This document shows, one piece after another, positions 8,641 to 16,157 of a stretch of 64,000 bases of DNA. Positions within the stretch are counted from its first letter, which is position 1, and each line of letters opens with the position of its first letter. The stretch is from Bacteroidales bacterium. GTDB lineage: Bacteria > Bacteroidota > Bacteroidia > Bacteroidales > P3. The DNA is taken from positions 1 through 64,000 of the forward strand of contig JAQVXZ010000009.1 of the NCBI GenBank assembly GCA_028708845.1. The letters are read 5' to 3'. Made by a program: the position numbers and the translations under genes. The notes beneath the pieces were generated by a model, which ran no database searches, was not told where the DNA came from, and worked only from the letters and a program-made list of their open reading frames with translations.

Positions 8641-10047
8641 TTAGAATGGAGGTTCTTTTTCATCAGGAAAGTAATCATCTGCCTCTAATAAATTTGCTTT
8701 ATTTTCAATGATTTGCTTTTCTTGAGCAATAATTTCATTTTTCTTACTATCAATTTCAAGCCATACATAAGTTTGATTACCAGTTCCTCCTTTCTCAACT
8801 TTAAAACCTAAAGATTTCATTCTGCTTGAAAATGTTCTATTACTCATTGTTCTAAATCCATTTCCATTTGAGAAAGTATCAAATTCATTATATAGTTGAG
8901 ATAGAAGTTGTTTGTTTTTTAGTGAAGGAATATACATCTTCTCATCTAAGAACATACTTACATTATCCGATTCTATTCTATATTCATTTTGCAAAGCTTC
9001 AATAGTAGGACTATAAGTGAATTTCTTGTTTTCTCTAAGTCTTCTAACTCCCTCCAATAACCAATTCAAGATGCCTGCCGACTCCTGACAAAGCTCCTCT
9101 TTTAAATTTGGATTCACTTTTTCTTTTGGAATTGTTACATTAAAAGGAATAAAACGAAACCTACGATAGAAGCCTTCACTAAAATCATCACTTTGAGGCA
9201 TTGAATTAGAAGCCATAAGAGATTGAGGATAGTTTGTAGTTGAATAAGAGTCTTGATATAATCTTTTAACATTAAGAGCTTCTCCTGATATATAACTTTT
9301 CAAAGCCGAAGTATCAAAAATCTTAGAGCTATTCTCATAAGAAATATTTATTAGCTTATTCTCCATTTGCTGAAGAGCAAGCCCATCATTCTTTGTAATA
9401 TTAATTAAAGGAACATGACTTACATTTTCATTCCCAAGAACATTTGTAATTACCTCAAGGCTAAGACTCTTCCCATTCCTTCCATTTCCAAATAGATAGA
9501 TAATCTTTTCTAAATGCATTTTGCTTAAAGGATAAGCCAATGCTTCTTGAATTGCTATTTGCAAGTCCTCTTGTGGAAGTACTTCTTTAATAAATGCTTT
9601 CCATTTTGGGCAATCTGCCTGAGCATCATAATCATAGGACAGACAATGAAACACAAAATCATCCTTTCGATGCTCTCTAAAAACCATATTATCCAATTCA
9701 TAACTACCGTTTTTAAAATTAATCACTCCTTTATTTGAACTTATTTCTGTGTAGAAATCCAGCATAGCTTGATTATATAAATCATCAGCTTTTTTATAAG
9801 GCTTATAATATTTTTCATCAAAACCCCTTTCATAAGCAAAGTTTTGAATAAATTTCTTAATTAAATATTCATCTTTCTTTTGCCAATAGCCATCCTCATA
9901 GAAATAGAAATTATTATTAAAAATTAGTTCATCAGAACTTTGTTTTAGTTGATCAATAATAAGAGTAATAACCTCAGATTTTTCAGGAATAAAAGAAATA
10001 CTCTTTCTTCTATTTTCATTATTATAAACTGCTAAACTATTTTCCAT
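8641..10047 (-). CDS. Phage/plasmid-type superfamily 3 helicase (D5/P4-like)
   Basis: 468 residues. Around 105-175 is a D5-type N-terminal region (GVINFKNGSYELDN; CPKWKAFIKEVLP), followed by an SF3 helicase core with Walker A GNGRNGKS at 187-194, a Walker B-like INISYENS segment, and the SF3 sensor region PQSLMASNSMPQSDDFSEGFYRRFRFIPF. The C-terminus resembles a winged helix (FRTMSNRTFSSRMKSLGFKV). Such proteins unwind origins of phages, plasmids and integrative elements. The start overlaps the stop of the upstream primase-like gene (TAATG), so the two are translationally coupled. No integrase or capsid gene is nearby, which suggests an orphan or decayed element. Confidence 0.88.
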   Translation of the reverse strand: MENSLAVYNNENRRKSISFIPEKSEVITLIIDQLKQSSDELIFNNNFYFYEDGYWQKKDEYLIKKFIQNFAYERGFDEKYYKPYKKADDLYNQAMLDFYTEISSNKGVINFKNGSYELDNMVFREHRKDDFVFHCLSYDYDAQADCPKWKAFIKEVLPQEDLQIAIQEALAYPLSKMHLEKIIYLFGNGRNGKSLSLEVITNVLGNENVSHVPLINITKNDGLALQQMENKLINISYENSSKIFDTSALKSYISGEALNVKRLYQDSYSTTNYPQSLMASNSMPQSDDFSEGFYRRFRFIPFNVTIPKEKVNPNLKEELCQESAGILNWLLEGVRRLRENKKFTYSPTIEALQNEYRIESDNVSMFLDEKMYIPSLKNKQLLSQLYNEFDTFSNGNGFRTMSNRTFSSRMKSLGFKVEKGGTGNQTYVWLEIDSKKNEIIAQEKQIIENKANLLEADDYFPDEKEPPF

Positions 10048-11132
10048 TATGCAATATTTTCGTTATTAGATTTATTGATTAGATATTGATTATATGGCTT
10101 GTACTCATTTTTAAATCCACTTCTAACACATTTTGTGATTTCTTTTTCATCAAAATCAGATGCCCCAAAACGATTTAGAGCATATTGAATAACTTCCTCT
10201 TGACTTATACCAAAGAACTTTGCTTGCATAGCCGTTTGAAAAACAATACAATTACGACTTTGAATAATTCCTTTAAAGAAAACATCAACAATATTATCCA
10301 TTAACTGATAGCTTGGAATTGAAGAAGTATTGCTTTCACAGTACTCTTTCATAACTTGTTTAGGTTTAGAACAATAAGACCAAATAATTTCAAAGCAAGA
10401 TGAATTAGGATTGTAAAATATCTTTTCGTCCCCACTTATATAAGTCCCACCTTGAATATTAGTAGCGCATTTATCAATATTCAATTCATACTTAGTAGAA
10501 TAGTATTTTTCAACAAAAGAATAAGCAGTTTTATGAAAGTCTTTAAGTTTCTCAATCAATAACTTCCTTTCCTCGTTTGATATATCTTCCTTTAACCTAA
10601 GATTAATATCTTTAATAGCTTGAGGAAGTTTAACCTCAACAATTATCTTCAAGCCATAGTTTTTTCCTTTTGGAGAAAAGAAAGCAGCTTTAGTAAATAA
10701 GTCTTTAGAAATAATATTTTTAACTAAATCATACTTTTCTCTCAAATAAGGATTGTCCTTATCATCTATGTCTAAAACTATCAACCCAGTGTATTTGATA
10801 ATATTATTATCAGAACGCTTAGGGTACATGAAGCAAGTTATACTTATAAGAGGCAACTGGGCTTTCATTTGCTTATACCTTTGCTCTAATTCCTCATCTC
10901 CTGTTTCGTAATACTCTTTAATATTCTTCCTCATTTCAATAAAAAAAGGATTAGAGTTATTACTTATGATTTGAGAAACCAATTCCTCCAAATCAACAAC
11001 AATAAAATCTTTAGTTGAAGTTGCCATCTCCCATTTTTGGACTTTATTCTCAAAATCCTTTGGAAGAATATTATTATAAGGCTTTCCTTTGATAGACGTT
11101 ATTACTCCTTCATTTACTTTTTTTTGTTCCAT
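10047..11132 (-). CDS. BT4734/BF3469 (VirE N-terminal) family primase-like protein
   Basis: 361 residues. The central part matches the BT4734/VirE N-terminal domain of Bacteroidota primases: CFMYPKRSDNNIIKYTGLIVLDIDDKDNP, then FFSPKGKNYGLKIIVEV and YELNIDKCATNIQGGTYISGDEKIFYNP in order. The LDIDD acidic pair and the SPKGKNYGLK strand are reminiscent of archaeo-eukaryotic primase active sites. It is expected to prime replication for the adjoining SF3 helicase, in many genomes as one fused protein and here as two coupled genes. A -7 element lies at 11210-11217. The catalytic assignment is an inference from the family. Confidence 0.82.
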   Translation of the reverse strand: MEQKKVNEGVITSIKGKPYNNILPKDFENKVQKWEMATSTKDFIVVDLEELVSQIISNNSNPFFIEMRKNIKEYYETGDEELEQRYKQMKAQLPLISITCFMYPKRSDNNIIKYTGLIVLDIDDKDNPYLREKYDLVKNIISKDLFTKAAFFSPKGKNYGLKIIVEVKLPQAIKDINLRLKEDISNEERKLLIEKLKDFHKTAYSFVEKYYSTKYELNIDKCATNIQGGTYISGDEKIFYNPNSSCFEIIWSYCSKPKQVMKEYCESNTSSIPSYQLMDNIVDVFFKGIIQSRNCIVFQTAMQAKFFGISQEEVIQYALNRFGASDFDEKEITKCVRSGFKNEYKPYNQYLINKSNNENIA

Positions 11133-11464
11133 AATATTATTTTTTGTAATAAAAATTTCTTATCTTTGCGATTGATTCTAAACAGAATAAATCCTATAGA
11201 TTTATTTTGCAAATATACGAAAAATAAATTTACTTTTACTAATTTTAACAATTTTATTTAGTATGAATTTTTAAACAATAATTGTTAAAAGTAGTGGAAG
11301 CATTAATAAAATAAGGGGAATTGAATAGGTATTATTTGTAATATTTTTTTTAAAATTAGTATCAAATTCAGATTAGTAATTATGATTTTAGAGCAAAAAG
11401 AGAGAAATAAAAGATAATATTCACATATAAAATTAGTCTTTTGCAACAAAAAAAAAGAAATATT
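11133..11464. other. Intergenic region with divergent promoter elements
   Basis: No gene is seen. It is very AT-rich. The minus-strand -7 element of the primase operon is at 11210-11217, and a plus-strand TATCTTTG at 11161-11168 could drive the small gene at 11465 with a long leader. A frame also opens from a TTG at 11441 into that gene. Confidence 0.5.
11210..11217 (-). promoter_or_regulatory. -7 promoter element of the primase/helicase operon
   Basis: The minus strand reads TATATTTG, an exact TAnnTTTG match about 78 bases upstream of the start at 11132. Confidence 0.5.
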
Positions 11465-11785
11465 ATGGCTTTAGATTCAAAAAGTATCAAGAAATTAAAT
11501 TCAATGTACGTATTTGTCCAATCTTCACTTGAAAATATTGAAAGTATTATTGAATATGCGAATAAAAAGAAAGAAGATAAAGAAGAACGTTATGACAAGT
11601 ACAATGAAAAAGAGGAACTAACCGATAGACAACAAGACATTGCCGATAGATTAGAGGATGAAATTGATTCACTTGAAGAGGACATAGACGTATTAGAAGA
11701 AATACAAAATTATTTTGAAGATTTGTCTTTCTCTTTTTCAAACCTAAATGATTTTATTAATAGCAAAACTATAGAAAAGGAATAG
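11465..11785 (+). CDS. Small acidic coiled-coil protein, unknown function
   Basis: 106 residues from the ATG at 11465 (MALDSKSIKKLNSM). A TTG at 11441 would add eight residues but lacks support. The protein is strongly acidic and heptad-like from about residue 25 to 90 (YANKKKEDKEERYDKYNEKE; DRLEDEIDSLEEDIDVLEEI), so it is probably a helical hairpin or coiled-coil dimer. It has no signal peptide or known motif. It lies between the primase operon and the SIMPL gene with no tight coupling to either. Acidic coiled-coil proteins of this size are frequent in mobile elements, but no function is claimed. Confidence 0.6.
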   Translation: MALDSKSIKKLNSMYVFVQSSLENIESIIEYANKKKEDKEERYDKYNEKEELTDRQQDIADRLEDEIDSLEEDIDVLEEIQNYFEDLSFSFSNLNDFINSKTIEKE

Positions 11786-11853
11786 CTATATAATATTAGA
11801 TTATTTAATAAAAAATAATTCCCAAATCATCACTTTAGTATAAAAAAAGATTG

Positions 11854-11861
11854 TATATTTG
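11854..11861 (+). promoter_or_regulatory. -7 promoter element of the SIMPL gene
   Basis: TATATTTG, an exact TAnnTTTG match; a TTTAG about 20 bases upstream could be the -33 contact. The predicted leader of about 85 bases carries the hairpin at 11889-11939. Confidence 0.6.
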
Positions 11862-11888
11862 TCGCATATTTCTTAAGGGACTTAAAAA

Positions 11889-11939
11889 GGGAACTTCTGT
11901 CCTTTAAAAAATAAATAATATATATTATTAGAAGTTCCC
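11889..11939 (+). other. Leader hairpin before the SIMPL gene
   Basis: A perfect 10-bp inverted repeat (GGGAACTTCT 11889-11898 with AGAAGTTCCC 11930-11939) encloses 31 AT-rich bases. The right arm ends about 14 bases before the start codon, so folding could affect ribosome access. It may instead be an operator. Confidence 0.55.
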
Positions 11940-11953
11940 AATAGTAAATAGAA

Positions 11954-12907
11954 ATGAAAAAGACTTTTATTTTAGTAATAAGTATTATCTTAAGTAATCT
12001 ACTTTTTGGACAAGCCTCTGGAAATATCAACTATCAGAATCAAACAAGATATCCTGAACAAAACATTAGTGTTTCTAACCCCTCAACATCAAATATTTTA
12101 TTAAGTGTGAAAGGATTAGCAAATATTAAAGCAGATTCATATGTAGCAATCTTTAGCGTAAATCAAGTTGGTAAGACAAGCCAGGAGGTAAATGATTTAA
12201 TTGATAAAAGGATAAAACAATCGGTAGATGAAATAAATAAACACAAGGAAACAGAGGTATTTATAGATATGATCTCATTTGTTCCTATCTATGAATTTGA
12301 AATAGAAAAGAAGATATTTAGCAAAACAAACTATAATGAAATTCCAAAATCCTTTGAATTAAAAAAGAATATTCATATAAAATATCATGACCAAAATCAA
12401 CTAAATGATTTTATTAGTATCCTATCAAACCAAGATATATACAATTTAGTAAGAGTAGATTATTTCGCTAACAACCAAGATTCTATAAAAAAACAACTAA
12501 TGAATAAGTCGAAACAAATACTCCAAGAAAAAATAAAAACCTATCAATCATTATTAGGAATTTCCTTTGACACATTAGATAAGAGCCTATCCGATGGATA
12601 TAAAGTTCTTTTCCCAGTTGAAATGTATAAATCATTTGAAGCATATAATAGTTCTTCGTTAAATGAAAAGAAATCTCAAAATATAAATTTAGCAGACAAA
12701 TCCCCCACCCTATACTACCAACCAATAGTAAATAAGGAATTTGACCTTGTAATCAATCCAATAATAACAGAACCCGTTATTCAAATAATGTACGAGATAA
12801 AATTACTAATAAACAAAGAAAAGACAAATAAAGAAATCAACCCTCAATCCAAAAAAGAATACATCCTAATAAGTCCTAATGGAGAGTTGAAAAATATTAA
12901 CTTGTAA
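11954..12907 (+). CDS. Secreted SIMPL (DUF541) domain protein
   Basis: 317 residues with a signal peptide (TFILVISIILSNLLFGQ) ending near residue 21. The rest has the SIMPL pattern: an opening strand (LLSVKGLANIKADSYVAIFSV), a helix with repeated polar residues (DLIDKRIKQSVDEINKH), and a second alpha/beta lobe (IKKQLMNKSKQILQEKIKTYQSLLGI). SIMPL proteins are periplasmic or outer-membrane linked and assemble into oligomers; their cargo is mostly unknown. The gene has its own promoter and a 10-bp leader hairpin, and is bounded downstream by REP-like hairpins. The family call is moderately sure. Confidence 0.7.
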   Translation: MKKTFILVISIILSNLLFGQASGNINYQNQTRYPEQNISVSNPSTSNILLSVKGLANIKADSYVAIFSVNQVGKTSQEVNDLIDKRIKQSVDEINKHKETEVFIDMISFVPIYEFEIEKKIFSKTNYNEIPKSFELKKNIHIKYHDQNQLNDFISILSNQDIYNLVRVDYFANNQDSIKKQLMNKSKQILQEKIKTYQSLLGISFDTLDKSLSDGYKVLFPVEMYKSFEAYNSSSLNEKKSQNINLADKSPTLYYQPIVNKEFDLVINPIITEPVIQIMYEIKLLINKEKTNKEINPQSKKEYILISPNGELKNINL

Positions 12908-12921
12908 TTATAAAATGATTT

Positions 12922-13107
12922 CCGTCGTGCGGGATTTCCGACTCCCGCACTATATTACTATATGGATTTGTAATCTGATATTTATTTCCTTCGTGCGGGA
13001 TTTCTTTGCTGTGCAAAGCAACAAGGTCGATTTCCTACTCCCGCACTATATTATTATAATGATTTCTTGCTTAGGGCAAGCGGTAAACCGATAAGTAATC
13101 TGATATT
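12922..13107. repeat. REP/MITE-like hairpin element, copy E1 (rearranged)
   Basis: Begins CCGTCGTGCGGGATTTCC and contains two CGGGATT...CCCGCAC hairpins, then the GCTTAGGGCAAGCGGTAAACCG word and GTAATCTGATATTTC. It is related to elements at 44582, 45530 and 55015 but is shuffled and lacks the CGACGG end. It ends about 10 bases before the left 251-bp repeat. Confidence 0.65.
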
Positions 13108-13116
13108 TCATTAAAA

Positions 13117-13367
13117 AACCACGAAAATGAAAAATCTTTTATTCTATTCCATAGCCTTTATCATTACAATGGTTATTATATTGTTTATGTCTTATCAAGA
13201 TGAGAAACAAGCTCTGTTAGTCAATATTGGTTAGGTATGTGTTATTTACATGGATTAGGAACTGATACCAATTTAAAGGAATATGATTATTGGATTAATG
13301 AATCATCAAAGAATGGTTATAAATTTAAAGAATAATCTTTCGGATAACATATCCTAATAATAAAGAA
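13117..13367 (+). repeat. Left 251-bp direct repeat flanking the restriction island
   Basis: Aligns without gaps to 19803-20053, also 251 bp and in the same orientation, with only a handful of mismatches (about 7 seen by eye). It carries a broken small gene at 13127-13335. Outside the two ends the flanks differ. Confidence 0.9.
13127..13335 (+). pseudogene. Broken Sel1-repeat type protein gene, left copy
   Basis: The first frame encodes 35 residues, mostly one membrane-spanning or signal segment (LLFYSIAFIITMVIILFMSY), and stops at 13234. An overlapping frame continues YWLGMCYLHGLGTDTNLKEY and on to a stop at 13335. This reads like one Sel1-type TPR repeat (LGxCYxxGxGxxxNxxxAxxW). A frame change thus separates the anchor from the repeat. 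The same disruption is present in the second copy, so it predates the duplication. Expression as two tiny peptides is unlikely. Confidence 0.6.
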
Positions 13368-13527
13368 TTGCGGCATAACATATACCGCACGATGGAAACA
13401 CAATAATTACTCTCTCTCTTTATTGCGAGACATAGGCATTGCTTATCGGTTTGCTGCTTTAGTCAGAAAGAATCATGATAAACATATTTATTAAACTAAA
13501 AAGTCAAGTTAAATTATTTTTTATTTG
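13368..13527. other. Intergenic region with partial REP words
   Basis: Contains a TTGCGGCATAACATATACCGCACG hairpin just after the repeat and a GCTTATCGGTTTGCTGCTTTAG word related to the REP-like elements. No gene is seen. The mod promoter follows at 13528. Confidence 0.5.
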
Positions 13528-13535
13528 TATCTTTG
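13528..13535 (+). promoter_or_regulatory. -7 promoter element of the mod-res operon
   Basis: TATCTTTG, an exact TAnnTTTG match 27 bases before the mod start. It lies inside the island, so the operon carries its own promoter. Confidence 0.6.
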
Positions 13536-13561
13536 GGGATTAAAATGAATATGAAAAAATT

Positions 13562-15208
13562 ATGCCTGAATTAACTTGGATTGGAAAAGAAAAAGTTATT
13601 ACACATCATCAAGATGTACCTTATAGAGTATTAGAACATAAATATGGTTTTAGTGTTGAAGGTGGAGAAAGAGAAAAAGAAACTAAGAGTGGGAATAAAA
13701 TTATTCATGGTGATAATCTTGAAGCCTTAAAATCATTACTTCCTGAATATGAAGGGAAAATCAAATGTATCTATATAGATCCTCCGTATAATACGGGAAA
13801 TGAGAAATGGGTGTATAACGATAATGTAAACCATCCAAAGATTAAGAAATGGCTTAATGAAGTTGTAGGAACAGAAGGAGAAGACCTAACCCGCCACGAC
13901 AAATGGCTTTGCATGATGTACCCCCGCCTAAAACTCCTACACAAACTCCTCTCCGAAGACGGCGCAATCTTTATATCAATAGACGACAACGAACAAGCCA
14001 ACCTAAAACTAATCTGCGACGAAATCTTTGGTAAAAGTAATTTTGTTACAAACTTTATATGGGAAAGAAAAAAGAAACCAGCATTTTTAAAGAAGCAAGT
14101 AGGGTCAATAACTGAATATATAATGTGTTTTGCTAAAAACTACAACATGCTAAATTCTTTTACTTCTTCTGATTTTAAAACTACTGAAGGGAAAAAATAT
14201 CCAATTAATAATGCAGGAAATGGAATGGCAATATTAACTTTTCCACCGAACTCAGTAAAATTTGGATATAAAAATAGTGTAATTGAACCTCAAGATATGT
14301 CTGAAGGCAATATTAAGACAGAATTACTAACTAAAGTAATAATTGAAAATAATTACAACATTAATGAATTCCAATTAAATGGAGAGTGGAGATATTCTCA
14401 GAATACTCTTGATGAAATTATTAATAATGGAGAAGAAATAACAATATCAAAAATTCCTTTTAGACCTAATCATATAAAAAATGGAGGAGAAGATAAAAAG
14501 ATTCACAACTTTTTAAGTTATAGAACATATAATATTCAAACAAATGAGGATGCAAGTTTAGAAATACAAAATATTTTTAAAGATAAGGTATTTGATTTTT
14601 CTAAACCTAATAATTTGATTGGATTTTTTATTGATATTATTAATGACAAAGATTCTATTATTTTAGATTCTTTTGCTGGAAGTGGTACTACTGGGCATGC
14701 GGTTTTGAATTTGAATAAGTTGGATGGGGGGAATAGGAAATTTATTTTGGTGGAAATGGAAGATTATGCTCAGGATATTACTGCGGAAAGGGTTAAGAGG
14801 GTTATTAAAGGTTATGGAGAAGGGAATAAGAAGGTTGAGGGAACTGGTGGAGAGTTTGATTATTATGAGTTGGGGGAAAGGCTATTTTTAGAGGATAATA
14901 ATTTGAATGAGGAAGTGGGAGAAGAAAAGATTAGAGAATATATTTATTACACTGAAACTAAAGAATTCCTTTCAAGAAAAAGAACAAAAGAGAATTATTA
15001 TTTACTTGATAATTATTTAAATACTGGATATTATTTCTACTATGAAAAAGATAGTTTGACTGCTCTAAGTGTTGACACTACAAATATCGTTACTCAAAAG
15101 GCTGAACAATATGTTATTTATGCTGATGTTTGTCTTTTGGATAAAGAGTTTATGCTTAAAAATAATATTATCTTTAAGAAGATTCCAAGGGATATAAAGC
15201 GTTTCTAA
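13562..15208 (+). CDS. mod: Type III restriction-modification methyltransferase (Mod)
   Basis: DNA adenine methyltransferase and specificity subunit of a type III system. The 548 residues have catalytic motif IV DPPYNTG at 73-79 and, later, the SAM-binding motif I SFAGSGTTG near 370, the beta-class order of type III Mod proteins. The region between them (about 165-350) is the presumed target-recognition domain. A stretch at about 13882-14030 is rich in C-ending codons (CTC, GAC, AAC), unlike the A/T-ending codons around it, and 14690-14890 is G-rich, so the gene looks mosaic. It leads a co-directional set: ORF6N-PLD gene 2 bases on, then res. It has its own promoter. Confidence 0.95.
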   Translation: MPELTWIGKEKVITHHQDVPYRVLEHKYGFSVEGGEREKETKSGNKIIHGDNLEALKSLLPEYEGKIKCIYIDPPYNTGNEKWVYNDNVNHPKIKKWLNEVVGTEGEDLTRHDKWLCMMYPRLKLLHKLLSEDGAIFISIDDNEQANLKLICDEIFGKSNFVTNFIWERKKKPAFLKKQVGSITEYIMCFAKNYNMLNSFTSSDFKTTEGKKYPINNAGNGMAILTFPPNSVKFGYKNSVIEPQDMSEGNIKTELLTKVIIENNYNINEFQLNGEWRYSQNTLDEIINNGEEITISKIPFRPNHIKNGGEDKKIHNFLSYRTYNIQTNEDASLEIQNIFKDKVFDFSKPNNLIGFFIDIINDKDSIILDSFAGSGTTGHAVLNLNKLDGGNRKFILVEMEDYAQDITAERVKRVIKGYGEGNKKVEGTGGEFDYYELGERLFLEDNNLNEEVGEEKIREYIYYTETKEFLSRKRTKENYYLLDNYLNTGYYFYYEKDSLTALSVDTTNIVTQKAEQYVIYADVCLLDKEFMLKNNIIFKKIPRDIKRF

Positions 15209-15210
15209 AT

Positions 15211-16146
15211 ATGGAAAAGACAAAAAAGAGCATGAGGTCACAAATTGTGACCTCACCTGAAAAACAAGAAATCAATACTCAAATTGTTTCTACAAATGAT
15301 ATTGAGAGAAAGATCCTAAATATTCGTAATCTACAAGTTATTTTAGATAAAGATTTAGCTTTTTTTTATGAGGTTAAACCTATAAGACTTAGGGAACAAT
15401 TGAAAAGAAATCCCAATCGCTTCCCCTCAGACTTTGTTTTTCAATTAACTAAGAATGAGGTTGATTATTTGGTATCGCAAAATGCGATACCTTCCATACA
15501 AAGTCTTGGTGGTTATCTTCCATATGCTTTTACAGAACAGGGAGTTGCTGCTGTTTCGGCTGTATTAAAATCTGAAAAAGCTGCTGAGGTTAGTATTAAT
15601 ATTATTCGCACCTTTGTTGCAATGCGTAAATTTATTCTTACTAATGCTCAAGTTTTTCAAAGATTAGAATCATTAGAGATAAAACAAATAGGAAATGATA
15701 AGAACTTTGAAAGAATATTTAATGCTCTTGATCAAAACAAAGGTGTAAAAACTCAGGGTATATTCTTCGATGGACAGATTTATGATGCTTATAGTTTTGT
15801 TGTTGATTTGATACGGAAGGCTGAAAAAGAAATTGTTCTTATTGATGGTTATGTTGATAATGATGTTTTAGATATGCTTTCAAAAAAACAGACAAATGTA
15901 AGTGTAATATTATATACTTTGCCTAATGCAAATATTAATAAAACAGATATTAAAAAGTTTAATGCTCAATATCCAACATTGACAGATAATAGAACAGCAA
16001 AAGTACACGATAGATATTTGATAATAGATAATAATGAGCTTTATACTATTGGTGCTTCATTAAAAGACTTAGGTAAGAAGTGCTTTTCTTTTACCAAAAT
16101 GGAAGAGAAAGGTTTAATTACTGAATTATTAAATAGATTGGTTTAA
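15211..16146 (+). CDS. ORF6N domain protein with C-terminal PLD-like domain
   Basis: 311 residues. Residues 30-140 hold the ORF6N DNA-binding domain found in phage and mobile-element regulators (RNLQVILDKDLAFFYEV; RNPNRFPSDFVFQLT; LPYAFTEQGVAAVSAVL). Residues 185-305 resemble a phospholipase D-like domain (KEIVLIDGYVDNDVLDML; VHDRYLIIDNNELYTIGASL), with the histidine near 265 as the HKD-like residue; the usual HxK lysine is an arginine one place on. It lies 2 bases after mod and 11 before res, clearly in the operon. A role as regulator or DNA-binding nuclease accessory is possible but unproven. Such genes are recurrent passengers inside restriction loci. Confidence 0.85.
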   Translation: MEKTKKSMRSQIVTSPEKQEINTQIVSTNDIERKILNIRNLQVILDKDLAFFYEVKPIRLREQLKRNPNRFPSDFVFQLTKNEVDYLVSQNAIPSIQSLGGYLPYAFTEQGVAAVSAVLKSEKAAEVSINIIRTFVAMRKFILTNAQVFQRLESLEIKQIGNDKNFERIFNALDQNKGVKTQGIFFDGQIYDAYSFVVDLIRKAEKEIVLIDGYVDNDVLDMLSKKQTNVSVILYTLPNANINKTDIKKFNAQYPTLTDNRTAKVHDRYLIIDNNELYTIGASLKDLGKKCFSFTKMEEKGLITELLNRLV

Positions 16147-16157
16147 ATAATTAAATT

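Noticed and set aside
11441-11464. TTG start for the small coiled-coil gene
   Set aside because: It adds eight lysine/glutamine residues with no ribosome-binding context; the ATG at 11465 is preferred.
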